From Mesorhizobium sp. B2-3-12 (GTDB lineage: Bacteria; Pseudomonadota; Alphaproteobacteria; Rhizobiales; Rhizobiaceae), in NCBI RefSeq assembly GCF_006442205.1, contig NZ_VFVR01000001.1:992001-1056000 (forward strand): a DNA stretch of 64,000 nt, written 5' to 3'. Positions within the stretch are counted from its first letter, which is position 1; each line of letters opens with the position of its first letter. Under the pieces are notes generated by a model that saw only the letters and a list, made by a program, of their open reading frames with translations, had not been told where the DNA came from and searched no databases. Positions 51,277 through 59,331 of the stretch are shown piece by piece. The translations under genes were made by a program, and so were the position numbers.

Positions 51277-52254
51277 TCAGGCTGTCTGATGGGCCTTCCG
51301 TGTCTGGCCTGGCGCGCCGGTCGAAGCGGCCTGGTCCAGGAAAGTCTGGATTTCCTCGTCGGTCGGAGCCGACGAACCGCCGTGGCGGGTGACCGAAATG
51401 GCGGCCGCCACATTGGCATGGGTCGCCGCCTCGAAGGGAGGCGCGCCACGGGCCAACGCGCTGACGAAGGCGCCGATATGCGTGTCGCCCGCGCCATTGG
51501 TATCGATGGCCGTCACCTTGAAGCCGGCAACCGTCTGTGCCGTGCCGTCTGCCAGCCGGACGAGGCATCCGTCCGCGCCCGCCCGGATAACGACGCCATC
51601 GGCGCTCGGGCAATGATCCGTCAGAAGCCGAGCGGCGAGCGCCTCTGCCTCGCCGGGGCCGGCAATCCCGGCCGCTTCCGTCGTGTTGCAGCTCAGCCAT
51701 GTCGTGCGGGCAAGCACACGATCGAGAATGGCACGTGGAATATCCGCTATGACCGGCGTCGGATCGAAGACAAAGGGAATGTCCGCCGGCAGCGCCTCGA
51801 TCCATCCGGTCAGTGCATCGCGGCTCCCGGGATAGCTCAGCGTGTAGCCCGACGTGAACACCCAGTCATCAGGGCCGATCACCACCGGCGCCATCATGTC
51901 GGGGCTGAGAACGCTCTCGGCGCCTGGCCAGGACACGAAAGTGCGTTCCGCGTCGCTCGAGATCATGGCGACGCAATTGCCGCTGTCCATCAGGGGCGAC
52001 GGCGGCGTCAACACCTCGATGCCCTCGGCGGCGAAGGCGGCACGCAGGAAGTCGCCATTCGGGCCGCTGCCGAGCTGGCCGCCAAACACCACCTTCATAC
52101 CGGTGCGGGCCGCGGCGACCATCATGTTGAAGCCGCCGCCGGCAAGCTGCGCATACCCAGACGCCGTTTTCTCGGTGCCGGACGCCGGCAAGGCGTCGAT
52201 GCGGTAGACATAGTCGACCACCGCGCTGCCGACATGGACGAGACGCCCACTCAT
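51277..52254 (-). CDS. PfkB-family sugar kinase (YegV-like)
   Basis: This 325-residue ribokinase-fold enzyme has the N-terminal motif QLAGGGFNMMVAAARTG near residue 38 and the ATP/catalytic motif DTNGAGDTHIGAF near residue 255 (Asp base). It starts at 52254, overlapping the ADP-ribosylglycohydrolase gene by four bases. In E. coli the neighbour pair yegU-yegV has the same two families under the GntR regulator yegW. Phosphorylation of a pentose released by the hydrolase is the simplest model. Confidence 0.88.
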   Translation of the reverse strand: MSGRLVHVGSAVVDYVYRIDALPASGTEKTASGYAQLAGGGFNMMVAAARTGMKVVFGGQLGSGPNGDFLRAAFAAEGIEVLTPPSPLMDSGNCVAMISSDAERTFVSWPGAESVLSPDMMAPVVIGPDDWVFTSGYTLSYPGSRDALTGWIEALPADIPFVFDPTPVIADIPRAILDRVLARTTWLSCNTTEAAGIAGPGEAEALAARLLTDHCPSADGVVIRAGADGCLVRLADGTAQTVAGFKVTAIDTNGAGDTHIGAFVSALARGAPPFEAATHANVAAAISVTRHGGSSAPTDEEIQTFLDQAASTGAPGQTRKAHQTA

Positions 52255-53300
52255 GCCGCGTCCTTGCCGGACCCGGCCTTGCCGACGCGACCGTTCGACA
52301 TCCGCGCCGCGACAAGATCGGTGGCCAGCCCCCGAACCTGCGCCATGTCGATACCCCTGAGGCCGGCGACACGATCCTGCGGCAGACGCGAAAAGCCTGA
52401 GGAAGCGCCGGCCATTCCGGCGGCGATGGCGCCGATCGTGTCGGTGTCGCCGCCGAGATTGGCACTGATGATTGCCGCCTGCCATGGATCGCCGTCCGCG
52501 ACTTCCAGCACGGCAAAGGCAGCCGGCACCGATTCCTGGCTGGCGACACCGGTGCCGACCAGATCGGTAATCAACCGGATCGCGTCCCTCTTCACCTTGC
52601 CGCGAACCAGATCCCGCGCCCAGACGATGCGCGCGGCGATGTCGCCGCCGGTCACCCAGTTTCCGTGTGTCGCCCCTCGACGCGCCGCCGCGACCGCGCT
52701 ATCGGACGCCGCATGCCAATCGCCGCCGGCAACGCCACGGCTGACGGCGGCCGCGACCGCGGCGGCGGAGGCGATCGCGATCGAGGTGTTGTGGGTCGCC
52801 CGGCAGGTTTCGGCCACCTTGGCCACGAACGCGTCCAGCGGCTGTAGCGGCATCATGATGCCGACCGGCGCGATGCGCATGGCGGCGCCATTGGTGTCGC
52901 CGCTACGGCCCGCCTCTTGTGCCGGCACACCATTGTTGATGGCGTCGATGGCACGCTTGGTCGATGGCCCCAGGAGATCGTAGCTGCCGCGCGCCTTGAC
53001 CTCACGCTCCCAGTCGAGCAGCGCGTTCACCCAGCGCGCATGGTCGAAGCTGTCGCCGGATTCAATCAGGATGCGGCCAAGCAGCAATGCCTGTTCGGTA
53101 TCGTCGGTGATTGTGCCGGCCAGCAGCCCCTTCGACACCGGATGGCCGGCGAAAGGCGCGACGAAATCCTCGACATGGCCATGGAGTTCGGCAATGCGGG
53201 CCGGCGACAGAAGCTGCGTCGGCATGCCGAGCGCATCGCCCAGCGCCCCGCCGACGAGTGCGCCCATCGCGCGGTCCATCTCAAACTCAATGTCCGGCAT
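52251..53300 (-). CDS. ADP-ribosylglycohydrolase-family protein (YegU-like)
   Basis: This 349-residue DraG-fold enzyme has both Mg-site motifs: ITDDTEQALLLG near residue 64 and GGDTDTIGAIAAG near residue 288. The opening GALVGGALGDALGMP is typical. Family members cleave N- or O-ribosyl bonds. Its operon partners are a PfkB kinase and a GntR/UTRA regulator, which argues for catabolism of a small ribosylated molecule rather than removal of ADP-ribose from protein. It starts three bases after the regulator's stop. Confidence 0.9.
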   Translation of the reverse strand: MPDIEFEMDRAMGALVGGALGDALGMPTQLLSPARIAELHGHVEDFVAPFAGHPVSKGLLAGTITDDTEQALLLGRILIESGDSFDHARWVNALLDWEREVKARGSYDLLGPSTKRAIDAINNGVPAQEAGRSGDTNGAAMRIAPVGIMMPLQPLDAFVAKVAETCRATHNTSIAIASAAAVAAAVSRGVAGGDWHAASDSAVAAARRGATHGNWVTGGDIAARIVWARDLVRGKVKRDAIRLITDLVGTGVASQESVPAAFAVLEVADGDPWQAAIISANLGGDTDTIGAIAAGMAGASSGFSRLPQDRVAGLRGIDMAQVRGLATDLVAARMSNGRVGKAGSGKDAA

Positions 53301-53303
53301 CGC

Positions 53304-54029
53304 TCAGAACCTCATATGCAGCGCGAAATGCGCGGGGTTGAGCAGGCTGGTGACATATTCGATCGGCCGCTCATCGGCCGCACGCGTCAGTCGGCGGCCG
53401 CGCAGGAACGGCGTGCCCTGCGGACAGCCCAGAATGGCGGCGTCATCGGCGTTCAGCATCTCGATGTCGACCCACTCCTCGCCATGGTCCGGAATGAGGC
53501 CGGCGCCGCGCAGCGTCTGATGCAGCGACCCTTCGCGCAAACCACGCAATGGCACATCCTCCAACTCCGGCGACAGCGGCAGGCGGCTGCGCTCGATGGA
53601 GATCGCATGACCGTCATTGGCATTGGTGCGCACCCGGTCGACGGCGATAAAGAACGGGCTTTCGACATCCAGCAAGGTCGCCAGCCCGGGATCCTCGATG
53701 ACCTCCAGCCGTAGTGTCCGCGTCTCTGCATTGGCGCCGGCATTGGCGAGCGCCCGCGACCAGCCGATGGCGTCATCGACCGGCTTGCCATCGAAAGTGA
53801 CGAAGGAGCCGATGCCGACCTTGGTTGTGATCAGCCCGCGACTGGAGAGTTCCTCGAGCCCCTTGCGGACGGTGTTGCGGCTGACGGAGAAACGCTGGAC
53901 GAGTTCATTTTCGCTTTGCAGCCTGTCGCCGAAACCGAGAAGGCCGGAGCGGATCTCATGTTCGAGGACGGTCGCGATCTGCTCGGGCTTGCCCGTGCCG
54001 GGAGACAGTTGAACCGCGCGCCGCTTCAT
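53304..54029 (-). CDS. GntR-family regulator, HutC/UTRA type (YegW-like)
   Basis: This 241-residue regulator has a winged helix (residues 15-75: SENELVQRFSVSRNTVRKGL) and a UTRA ligand domain containing IERSRLPLSPEL and RGRRLTRAADERPIEYV. It is the first gene of the minus-strand operon, so it probably represses its own promoter and the downstream hydrolase, kinase and importer. CCTGTTCA repeats and GTTCAGTGAAC lie just upstream. The start at 54029 has no strong ribosome site. Confidence 0.9.
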   Translation of the reverse strand: MKRRAVQLSPGTGKPEQIATVLEHEIRSGLLGFGDRLQSENELVQRFSVSRNTVRKGLEELSSRGLITTKVGIGSFVTFDGKPVDDAIGWSRALANAGANAETRTLRLEVIEDPGLATLLDVESPFFIAVDRVRTNANDGHAISIERSRLPLSPELEDVPLRGLREGSLHQTLRGAGLIPDHGEEWVDIEMLNADDAAILGCPQGTPFLRGRRLTRAADERPIEYVTSLLNPAHFALHMRF

Positions 54030-54036
54030 ATGCGTA

Positions 54037-54094
54037 CCTGTTCAGTGAACCTGTATAATCCTGTTCAATATCCTGATATGCGAATTCTGTCAAC
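54037..54094 (-). promoter_or_regulatory. Promoter/operator of the GntR-led operon
   Basis: Just upstream of the GntR gene, CCTGTTCA occurs at 54037-54044 and again at 54060-54067, and GTTCAGTGAAC (54040-54050) is palindromic. On the minus strand TTGACA (54094-54089) and TATTGA (54070-54065) with 18-base spacing form a plausible sigma-70-type promoter. Repressor sites overlapping and downstream of the -10 would fit autorepression. Confidence 0.5.
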
Positions 54095-54170
54095 GATCCG
54101 TGTGGGAGATGTCACGGCAAGCCCTCGGTACCCGCCGACGGCGAGCTACGTCGAAGCCATCGCTTTTAAC

Positions 54171-54206
54171 GAAAAAAGAAAGCCCGCTCCGGAAACCGGG
54201 GCGGGC
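54171..54206 (-). terminator. Rho-independent terminator, minus strand
   Basis: The stem GCCCGCTCCGG (54182-54192) pairs with CCGGGGCGGGC (54196-54206) with one wobble and a three-base loop, followed on the minus strand by a U-rich run TTTCTTTTTTC (54181-54171). It is about 180 bases beyond the end of the DUF3309 gene, the nearest minus-strand gene upstream of it. The bases 54210-54388 in between contain no gene I can support. Confidence 0.8.
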
Positions 54207-54388
54207 CTTGGAGGAGGATGAAGGGGTGGGACCCTCTCCTCTTGTTTCCACGGGGGGTGTGGACCGCAATCACCATACGTTGAGTCCGCTCATGTGTCGG
54301 ATCACAAGCCGGCTTGCCTGCATCACAATCCGGTGCTCGACGGGATGAGCACGGTCACGCGATTGCGATTGCCACCGTGATCGAGCCG

Positions 54389-54553
54389 CTAAATGCGTCC
54401 CAGGACGACAAGGATGATGACGATGATCAACACGAGGCCGAGACCGCCACCACCATAATAACCGGTTCCGTAGAACGGGCCGCCGCCGAGACCGCTGAAG
54501 CCGCCGAGCAACGCGAGGATTAGAATAATGATAAGTATCGTGCCGAGACCCAT
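54389..54553 (-). CDS. DUF3309 small membrane protein
   Basis: This 54-residue protein has two hydrophobic helices (GLGTILIIILILALLGG and LGLVLIIVIILVVLGRI) separated by a Gly/Tyr-rich turn FYGTGYYGGGG. This is the DUF3309 pattern common in Alphaproteobacteria, function unknown. The ATG at 54553 encodes the conserved MGLGTI start; a longer frame to 54619 is not needed. An EcfG-like promoter lies 73 bases upstream, suggesting a general-stress role. Confidence 0.85.
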   Translation of the reverse strand: MGLGTILIIILILALLGGFSGLGGGPFYGTGYYGGGGLGLVLIIVIILVVLGRI

Positions 54554-54625
54554 GGCTTTCCCTGCTCCTGAATGCGCGCTTTCGCGCTGTTTCAACATCG
54601 CGCCATTCGGATGTTGCAACGTATG

Positions 54626-54650
54626 AACGTTTTAGGAAGGCTGGCGTTCC
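54626..54650 (-). promoter_or_regulatory. EcfG/RpoE2-type promoter of the DUF3309 gene
   Basis: On the minus strand GGAAC (54650-54646) is followed, after 16 bases, by CGTT (54629-54626). This matches the alphaproteobacterial general-stress consensus GGAAC-N16/17-cGTT exactly. It lies 73 bases upstream of the DUF3309 start codon. Confidence 0.7.
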
Positions 54651-54691
54651 GCCGGCCATTGCGCCTACGGAACAGCCAGCCGGCAAAGCAG

Positions 54692-54716
54692 AAAGCCCGC
54701 CTGGACGGCGGGCTTT
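54692..54716. terminator. Terminator hairpin beyond the Gly-rich repeat gene
   Basis: The arms AAAGCCCGCC (54692-54701) and GGCGGGCTTT (54707-54716) are perfectly inverted around a five-base loop. The 3' arm ends in TTT on either strand, so it can act bidirectionally. It lies about 70 bases past the end of the secreted Gly-rich protein gene on the minus strand. Confidence 0.75.
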
Positions 54717-54783
54717 CCGACCGGCCGGAGGCCAGGAGAGTGCGGCCAAAGCCTCACGGCTGGTTCCGCAACCTCCTTCAGCC

Positions 54784-55434
54784 TCAGCGGCGGGCGATCA
54801 GCAGGCAGAGCTGCCGCAGGTCGCGATCATAGCTTCCTTCGCTGCCGAGCACGTCGACGCAGCGCTTCTTCATCCTCGACAGCTGGCTGCCCGACATCTG
54901 GGCCACCACACCCGGCACGTTCGGATGGCTGGGGTTCGAGGGGTTGCTCGGATTCGATGGGTTGCTGGGATTGGTTCCGCCACCGATGCCCACACCGACA
55001 CCGACGCCAATACCGCCTGTGCCGCCGACATTGGCGCCCAGCCCCGCGTTGATGCCGCCTGCCCCCCCAACATTGGCGCCAAGCCCGGCATTGATGCCGC
55101 CCGAACCGCCGACATTGGCGCCCGCACCGGCATTGACGCCGTTGCTGCCGCCGACCGAAGCGCCGAGCCCGGCGCTGACGCCGCTCGAGCCACCGACACG
55201 GGCGCCCGCTCCGGCATTGACGCCGCCGCTGCCGCCCACCGACGCACCGGCGCCGGCGTTGATGCCGCCACCGCCGCCGACCGATGCGCCGACACCGGCA
55301 TTGACGCCGCCGCTACCGCCAACCGAGGCGCCGACACCGACACCAAGGCCCGCTGTGTTTGCCGGTCCGGAAAGAACCAAGACCATTGCACTACCTGCCA
55401 ACACACTGGCGACTGTTTTGATTGAAAAAGCCAT
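54784..55434 (-). CDS. Secreted Gly-rich protein with eight 14-residue repeats
   Basis: This 216-residue protein has a signal peptide (residues 1-28, cleavage near PANTA). Residues ~30-147 are eight copies of a 14-residue repeat, typically GxGAxVGGSGGxNA. A short NPS repeat (five copies, about 152-168) follows. The conserved-looking C-terminal tail has two Cys (KRCVDVLG and RQLCLLIA) about 20 residues apart. Function is unknown; an extracellular structural or surface role is possible. The ATG at 55434 follows CAGGAGAGTGTT. The 42-base DNA repeats make copy-number variation likely. Confidence 0.8.
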   Translation of the reverse strand: MAFSIKTVASVLAGSAMVLVLSGPANTAGLGVGVGASVGGSGGVNAGVGASVGGGGGINAGAGASVGGSGGVNAGAGARVGGSSGVSAGLGASVGGSNGVNAGAGANVGGSGGINAGLGANVGGAGGINAGLGANVGGTGGIGVGVGVGIGGGTNPSNPSNPSNPSNPSHPNVPGVVAQMSGSQLSRMKKRCVDVLGSEGSYDRDLRQLCLLIARR

Positions 55435-55838
55435 AACACTCTCCTGTTGTAGTTGCGCTAAGGCAGTCGGCACGCGCCGATTGCAGACTCAACTACGCAA
55501 CAAGTGAGTTTCAGTTTCAAACCGGGATGTGACAGTGAAAGTAATGGTATTTATTGTAGAAACCAGGAAATGATAACAGTCTTAAATATAAAATATGTTT
55601 GTAAAAAATATTTTTCGACAACATCCTGCATTATCGACATATTAGTCACTTAGAGGAGAAAAACGGTTTTTTTGCCCGATGGCGAAACTTGCCGGATTCG
55701 CGTCATTGCTGACAGGCGGCTCCAGCAAGATACCCGTATCTCAAATGATGTCGGAAACGCCATGACGTCCGACTGGTAAGCGCTGTCGACCAATCACGGG
55801 CAAGTGGCATTAGCAGCGGCGCCTTGGTGATGTTGAGC
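55435..55838. other. Gene-free, A/T-rich intergenic stretch
   Basis: No ORF, RNA gene or strong terminator is visible in these 404 bases. The part from about 55545 to 55665 is markedly A/T-rich for this genome and holds the near-palindrome AAAAAATATTTTT (around 55604-55617). It is upstream of the Gly-rich protein gene on the minus strand and probably contains its promoter, perhaps with a curved or nucleoid-protein-binding segment. Confidence 0.5.
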
Positions 55839-56534
55839 TCAGAATAGCCGGTAAAACAGTCTGTAGCGCACGCGTTCCATGTAGGCGCGATACTCCGGCG
55901 CGGCCGCCAAAAGCGCCTCTTCGCGCAAGATGCGGTAAAGCTGCAGATAGGTGATCACCGCATAGACCGCGAGATTGTGGAAGGAAAAGGCCGACAGGAG
56001 GTAGAGCACATGGCCGGCGAGATAGCCGGCATAGATGGGGTGCCGCACCAGCCGGTAGGCGCCGCCCGTCATCACGCCCCGATTGGCGGGCAGGATGGCG
56101 AAGGAGCGCCCCAGCGAGATCTTGCCCCAGATAACGAACAGCAGTGCGATGATCTGTAACGGCGCGGCGACGTAGAGGGGGATAAGTGCAATGCCTGGCT
56201 GGAGGCTGATCAACGCAACGCCAAAACTGGCCGTCACCGAGACAATAACCGTAAGCGGATTCCAGTCACGCTCCACAGGACGACGCGACAGAAGCAGCCA
56301 GGTGAAGGTGAGTATCTCGGAAATCGCCACCAGCGCGGCATTGAGCCGGGTCGGATCCTCCAAGAGTTGAGAAACGCCGCGATAGACGAACAGCCCCGCG
56401 CACGCCAGGGCGCAGAGACGAAAGAAGCCTTCGCGAAGGTCGACCAGGATCTCGCGCTTGCGGGCAGCGGACAAAAACCTGTTATCGGCCGCACGCGAAA
56501 GCGCTTCACTTTTTGACATGAGCAAGGCAAGCAT
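55839..56534 (-). CDS. Isoprenylcysteine methyltransferase-like membrane protein
   Basis: This membrane protein of about 231 residues has five or more predicted spans and the C-terminal ICMT/PEMT motif: GAYRLVRHPIYAGYLAGH near residue 165 followed by EEALLAAAPEYRAYMERVRYR. These bind S-adenosylmethionine in related lipid or protein methyltransferases. The start at 56534 follows GAGGGACCACCGG; 56519 is an alternative. It is isolated between unrelated genes, so its substrate cannot be guessed. Confidence 0.8.
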   Translation of the reverse strand: MLALLMSKSEALSRAADNRFLSAARKREILVDLREGFFRLCALACAGLFVYRGVSQLLEDPTRLNAALVAISEILTFTWLLLSRRPVERDWNPLTVIVSVTASFGVALISLQPGIALIPLYVAAPLQIIALLFVIWGKISLGRSFAILPANRGVMTGGAYRLVRHPIYAGYLAGHVLYLLSAFSFHNLAVYAVITYLQLYRILREEALLAAAPEYRAYMERVRYRLFYRLF

Positions 56535-56691
56535 CCCGGTGGTCCCTCGAGGTGACCTTGGCACGGAACCATTGCCGTGCCGTTAACCGAGAAGATCACA
56601 TCGGTCCTAAACCAGATCGAAATTGCCGGAAACCAAGGGCCGTAGCCGCCGCCGGCATCGGACGATCCTGTTCGCGGTTCCGCATCGGTGC

Positions 56692-57708
56692 CTAGTTGAG
56701 ATATCCATTGCTGAAATAGCCCGCGAATTCAGGACGGTGCGAGACAATCTTGCCGTCGGCGTCATGCAGGATGCCGGCGGCGAAGAGGTAGGAGCCGATG
56801 GCTTCCATCTTGGCCAGATCCATGGTGCCGATGGCGCCATCTTGTCCGCGCAGATAGTGGCCTCCGATCAGTGCTTTCAGCGAGGCGTGAATCAAGGCCG
56901 GATTGGTCAAGGCATCCTTGTTGGCGGCGATCAGCAGCGTGGCGGCGTCATCTGGATGATCGACCGCGAATTGGTAGCCGAGCCGCGTTGCCTGGACGAA
57001 GGACGATGCCAGTTCGGGATTTGCCTGGAGATAGGCTTCGCTCGAAGAGATGAGCGTCGTGTGCTCGTCCGGCACGCCGTGGTCGGCATAGACGAAGCCG
57101 CGCTGCTTGACGCCTTTGAGTTCGGCTTCGACGCCCTCCCAGGTCGACACTTCGAGCGTGAAGTCGACCGAACCGTTGGCCAGCGCCTCGTAGGCGGACG
57201 TGCCAAGCGTCACCGTCTCGAAATTGCCCTTGCCGCCATCGTGGCGAATGATGGTCGAAATCAGCGCGTTCTCCCAGGCACTGCCGAACCCGCCATAGGT
57301 CAGGCCATCCAGATCCCTAGGGCTTTTGATCTCGCCGCGCGCCGCATTGAACACCAGCCGGCCCGTCTCTGACCGCACCACGGCATAGACGGCCTTCAAG
57401 TCGGCGCCAGCGGTCTTCTGGGTGAAGAGGCTGATGGTGCCGTTGATGCCGAAATCGGCGACGCGGTTGGCGACAAGCGTACCGGCGCCGGTATCGCTGT
57501 AAGGCAGGATGTCGACCTCGAGGCCGGCCTCGCGATAAAATCCCTTATCTCGGGCGACGAACAGCCCGATGTGGTTGGTATTGACCGTCCAGTCGAGGGC
57601 GACGGTGACCTTCCGCGTTGCCGCGAAGGAGCGGCTCGATCCTGTGATCAGCGGTATGCTACCGGCAAGAGTGAGCAGCAGAGCTTGCCTGCGCGTCAAG
57701 TCAGTCAT
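56692..57708 (-). CDS. thiY: Thiamine-precursor (HMP) ABC binding protein (ThiY/NMT1-like)
   Basis: This 338-residue periplasmic protein has a Tat-like leader (TRRQALLLTLAGS) with cleavage near SFAA. The mature part begins VTVALDWTVNTNHIGLFVA, the pyrimidine-binding NMT1/ThiY signature, and has YGGFGSAWENALI near residue 150. It binds formylaminopyrimidine or hydroxymethylpyrimidine for thiamine salvage. It is the last gene of the riboswitch-controlled operon. The start at 57708 is favoured (AGAGGACATGACC upstream). Confidence 0.87.
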   Translation of the reverse strand: MTDLTRRQALLLTLAGSIPLITGSSRSFAATRKVTVALDWTVNTNHIGLFVARDKGFYREAGLEVDILPYSDTGAGTLVANRVADFGINGTISLFTQKTAGADLKAVYAVVRSETGRLVFNAARGEIKSPRDLDGLTYGGFGSAWENALISTIIRHDGGKGNFETVTLGTSAYEALANGSVDFTLEVSTWEGVEAELKGVKQRGFVYADHGVPDEHTTLISSSEAYLQANPELASSFVQATRLGYQFAVDHPDDAATLLIAANKDALTNPALIHASLKALIGGHYLRGQDGAIGTMDLAKMEAIGSYLFAAGILHDADGKIVSHRPEFAGYFSNGYLN

Positions 57709-58468
57709 GGTCATGTCCTCTGGAGGGCTGGAGGTTGAGCAGGATATCGAGGATCTCGGCCTCGAGGGCCCCGGCCTGCCTGGTCGCGGTGCCGGTCCGA
57801 TCGCGCGGGCGCGGCAGCGGCACCTTGATCTCGCGCACCACACGCGCCGGCCGCGCGGAAAACACATAGATGCGGTCGGACAGGAACACGGCTTCGCGCA
57901 CATCATGGGTAATCAGCAATGCCGTCCAGCGATGATGCCGCCACATCTGTTCGAGCCAGCGCTGCATGGCCGCGCGGGTCAGCGCATCGAGCGCGCCGAA
58001 CGGCTCGTCGAGCAAAAGCATGTCGCGCTCCTGCACCACGGTGCGCAGCAGCGCCGCGCGCTGGCGCATGCCGGCTGAAAGCTGCGCCGGAAAATGCCGC
58101 TCGAAGCCGGCAAGCCCGAACTCGGCAAACAGCGGCGCGACCCGCGCCCGTGCCGCCTTGCGGCCGACGCCTTGCACTTCGAGCCCGAGCGTCGTGTTGT
58201 CGAGGATGCGCCGCCACGGCATCAGCGCGTCGCGCTGCGGCATGAAGGCGAAATGCCGGCCATGATCGTCCAGCGGCGCGCCGTCGAAGATCATCTCCCC
58301 CTCGCCGTGCTCGGCGCCGGTCAAAAGCTGGAACAGCGTCGATTTGCCGGCGCCCGATGGCCCAAGGATCGAGACGAACTCGCCGGCATCCACGCTGAGC
58401 GAAATGTCGGCGAGCACGTCGAGCCCGCCAAACGCCTTGCGCACACGCCGCAATCCGAGCCGGCTCAT
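57701..58468 (-). CDS. thiZ: Thiamine-precursor ABC transporter ATPase (ThiZ-like)
   Basis: This 255-residue ATPase of the nitrate/taurine/pyrimidine type has Walker A GPSGAGKST, signature LSAGMRQRAALLR (second Gly replaced by Ala), Walker B LLLDEPFGALD and H-loop LITHDVREAV. It overlaps its neighbours by 4-8 bases. It powers the thiamine-precursor importer. Confidence 0.87.
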   Translation of the reverse strand: MSRLGLRRVRKAFGGLDVLADISLSVDAGEFVSILGPSGAGKSTLFQLLTGAEHGEGEMIFDGAPLDDHGRHFAFMPQRDALMPWRRILDNTTLGLEVQGVGRKAARARVAPLFAEFGLAGFERHFPAQLSAGMRQRAALLRTVVQERDMLLLDEPFGALDALTRAAMQRWLEQMWRHHRWTALLITHDVREAVFLSDRIYVFSARPARVVREIKVPLPRPRDRTGTATRQAGALEAEILDILLNLQPSRGHDHD

Positions 58469-59286
58469 GCCTGCGGCCCTTTTCCCGCGGCTTGCCTGCC
58501 AGCGGCTCGTTCCCAGGGCATGGCAAGACGCTGCAGCAGCACCGTCAGTCCGAACAGGACGAGAGTAAGTGCGGCGCTGACACCGACGGCGGCCAGCACC
58601 AGGTCGGGACGGAAATTGTTCTTGGCGTTGAGCATATAGATGCCCAGCCCTTTGGCCGCGCCCGCATATTCGGCGAAGATGGCGCCGACGACGGCATAGG
58701 TGATGGAAATCCTGAGGCCAGCGAAGAAATAGGGCAGTGCCGAAGGCAACCGAGCCAGCATGAAGACCCGCCAGCGCCCCGCGCCCATGGCGCGCAGCAT
58801 CTGTCCGATCTCGGCCTCGGTCGCCTCGTAGCCCTGCACCAGGGCCACCAGCATCGGGAAGAAGGTGACCAGTGCCACCAGCACGATCTTGGGCGTAAGC
58901 CCGAAACCGAACCACAGCACCACCAAGGGCGCGATCGCCACCAGCGGCAAGGTCTGGCTGACGATGAAGACGGGAAACAGCGCGCGCCGCAAAGGCTGGA
59001 AGAAGTCGACCAGCATCGACAGCGCGAAGGCGGCGCCAAGAGAAAAGGCAAAGCCGATCAGCGTCGCCCGGATGGTGGGGATGGCGTTGTCGACCAGCGC
59101 CTCGCGGTTGAGGATCGCCTGTTCGAAGACGCGCGAAGGTGCAGGAAGAATGGTCGGCTTGATACCGGAATAATTCGCGTACAGTTCCCACGCCACGAGC
59201 AGCAACCCCACCGACATCACGGCCGGTGCCGCCTTGGCGAAGAAACCCGCAAAGTGGCGCCGGCGGTTGAATGACGATGAAGCCAC
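58465..59286 (-). CDS. thiX: Thiamine-precursor ABC transporter permease (ThiX-like)
   Basis: This 273-residue, six-span permease of the taurine/nitrate/HMP class has the cytoplasmic loop EIGQMLRAMGAGRWRVFML near residue 160. It lies between ykoF and the ATPase gene. ThiX, ThiZ and ThiY make a complete importer. Confidence 0.87.
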   Translation of the reverse strand: MASSSFNRRRHFAGFFAKAAPAVMSVGLLLVAWELYANYSGIKPTILPAPSRVFEQAILNREALVDNAIPTIRATLIGFAFSLGAAFALSMLVDFFQPLRRALFPVFIVSQTLPLVAIAPLVVLWFGFGLTPKIVLVALVTFFPMLVALVQGYEATEAEIGQMLRAMGAGRWRVFMLARLPSALPYFFAGLRISITYAVVGAIFAEYAGAAKGLGIYMLNAKNNFRPDLVLAAVGVSAALTLVLFGLTVLLQRLAMPWERAAGRQAAGKGPQA

Positions 59287-59331
59287 GAGAGGTGAGACCC
59301 TTGACGGCCGTCGCGCACCAGCGCGAGCGGA

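Noticed and set aside
50515..52983. 822-codon plus-strand open frame across the binding-protein, kinase and hydrolase genes
   Set aside because: It spans three real, well-recognised genes on the other strand and shows no motif of its own.
54925..55425. CRISPR array
   Set aside because: The regular 42-base periodicity comes from in-frame protein repeats without unique spacers.
54944..55507. Plus-strand Pro/Ala/Thr-rich repeat protein opposite the Gly-rich repeat gene
   Set aside because: It is the antisense reading of the repeats; the minus-strand frame has a ribosome site, a signal peptide and regular glycine repeats.
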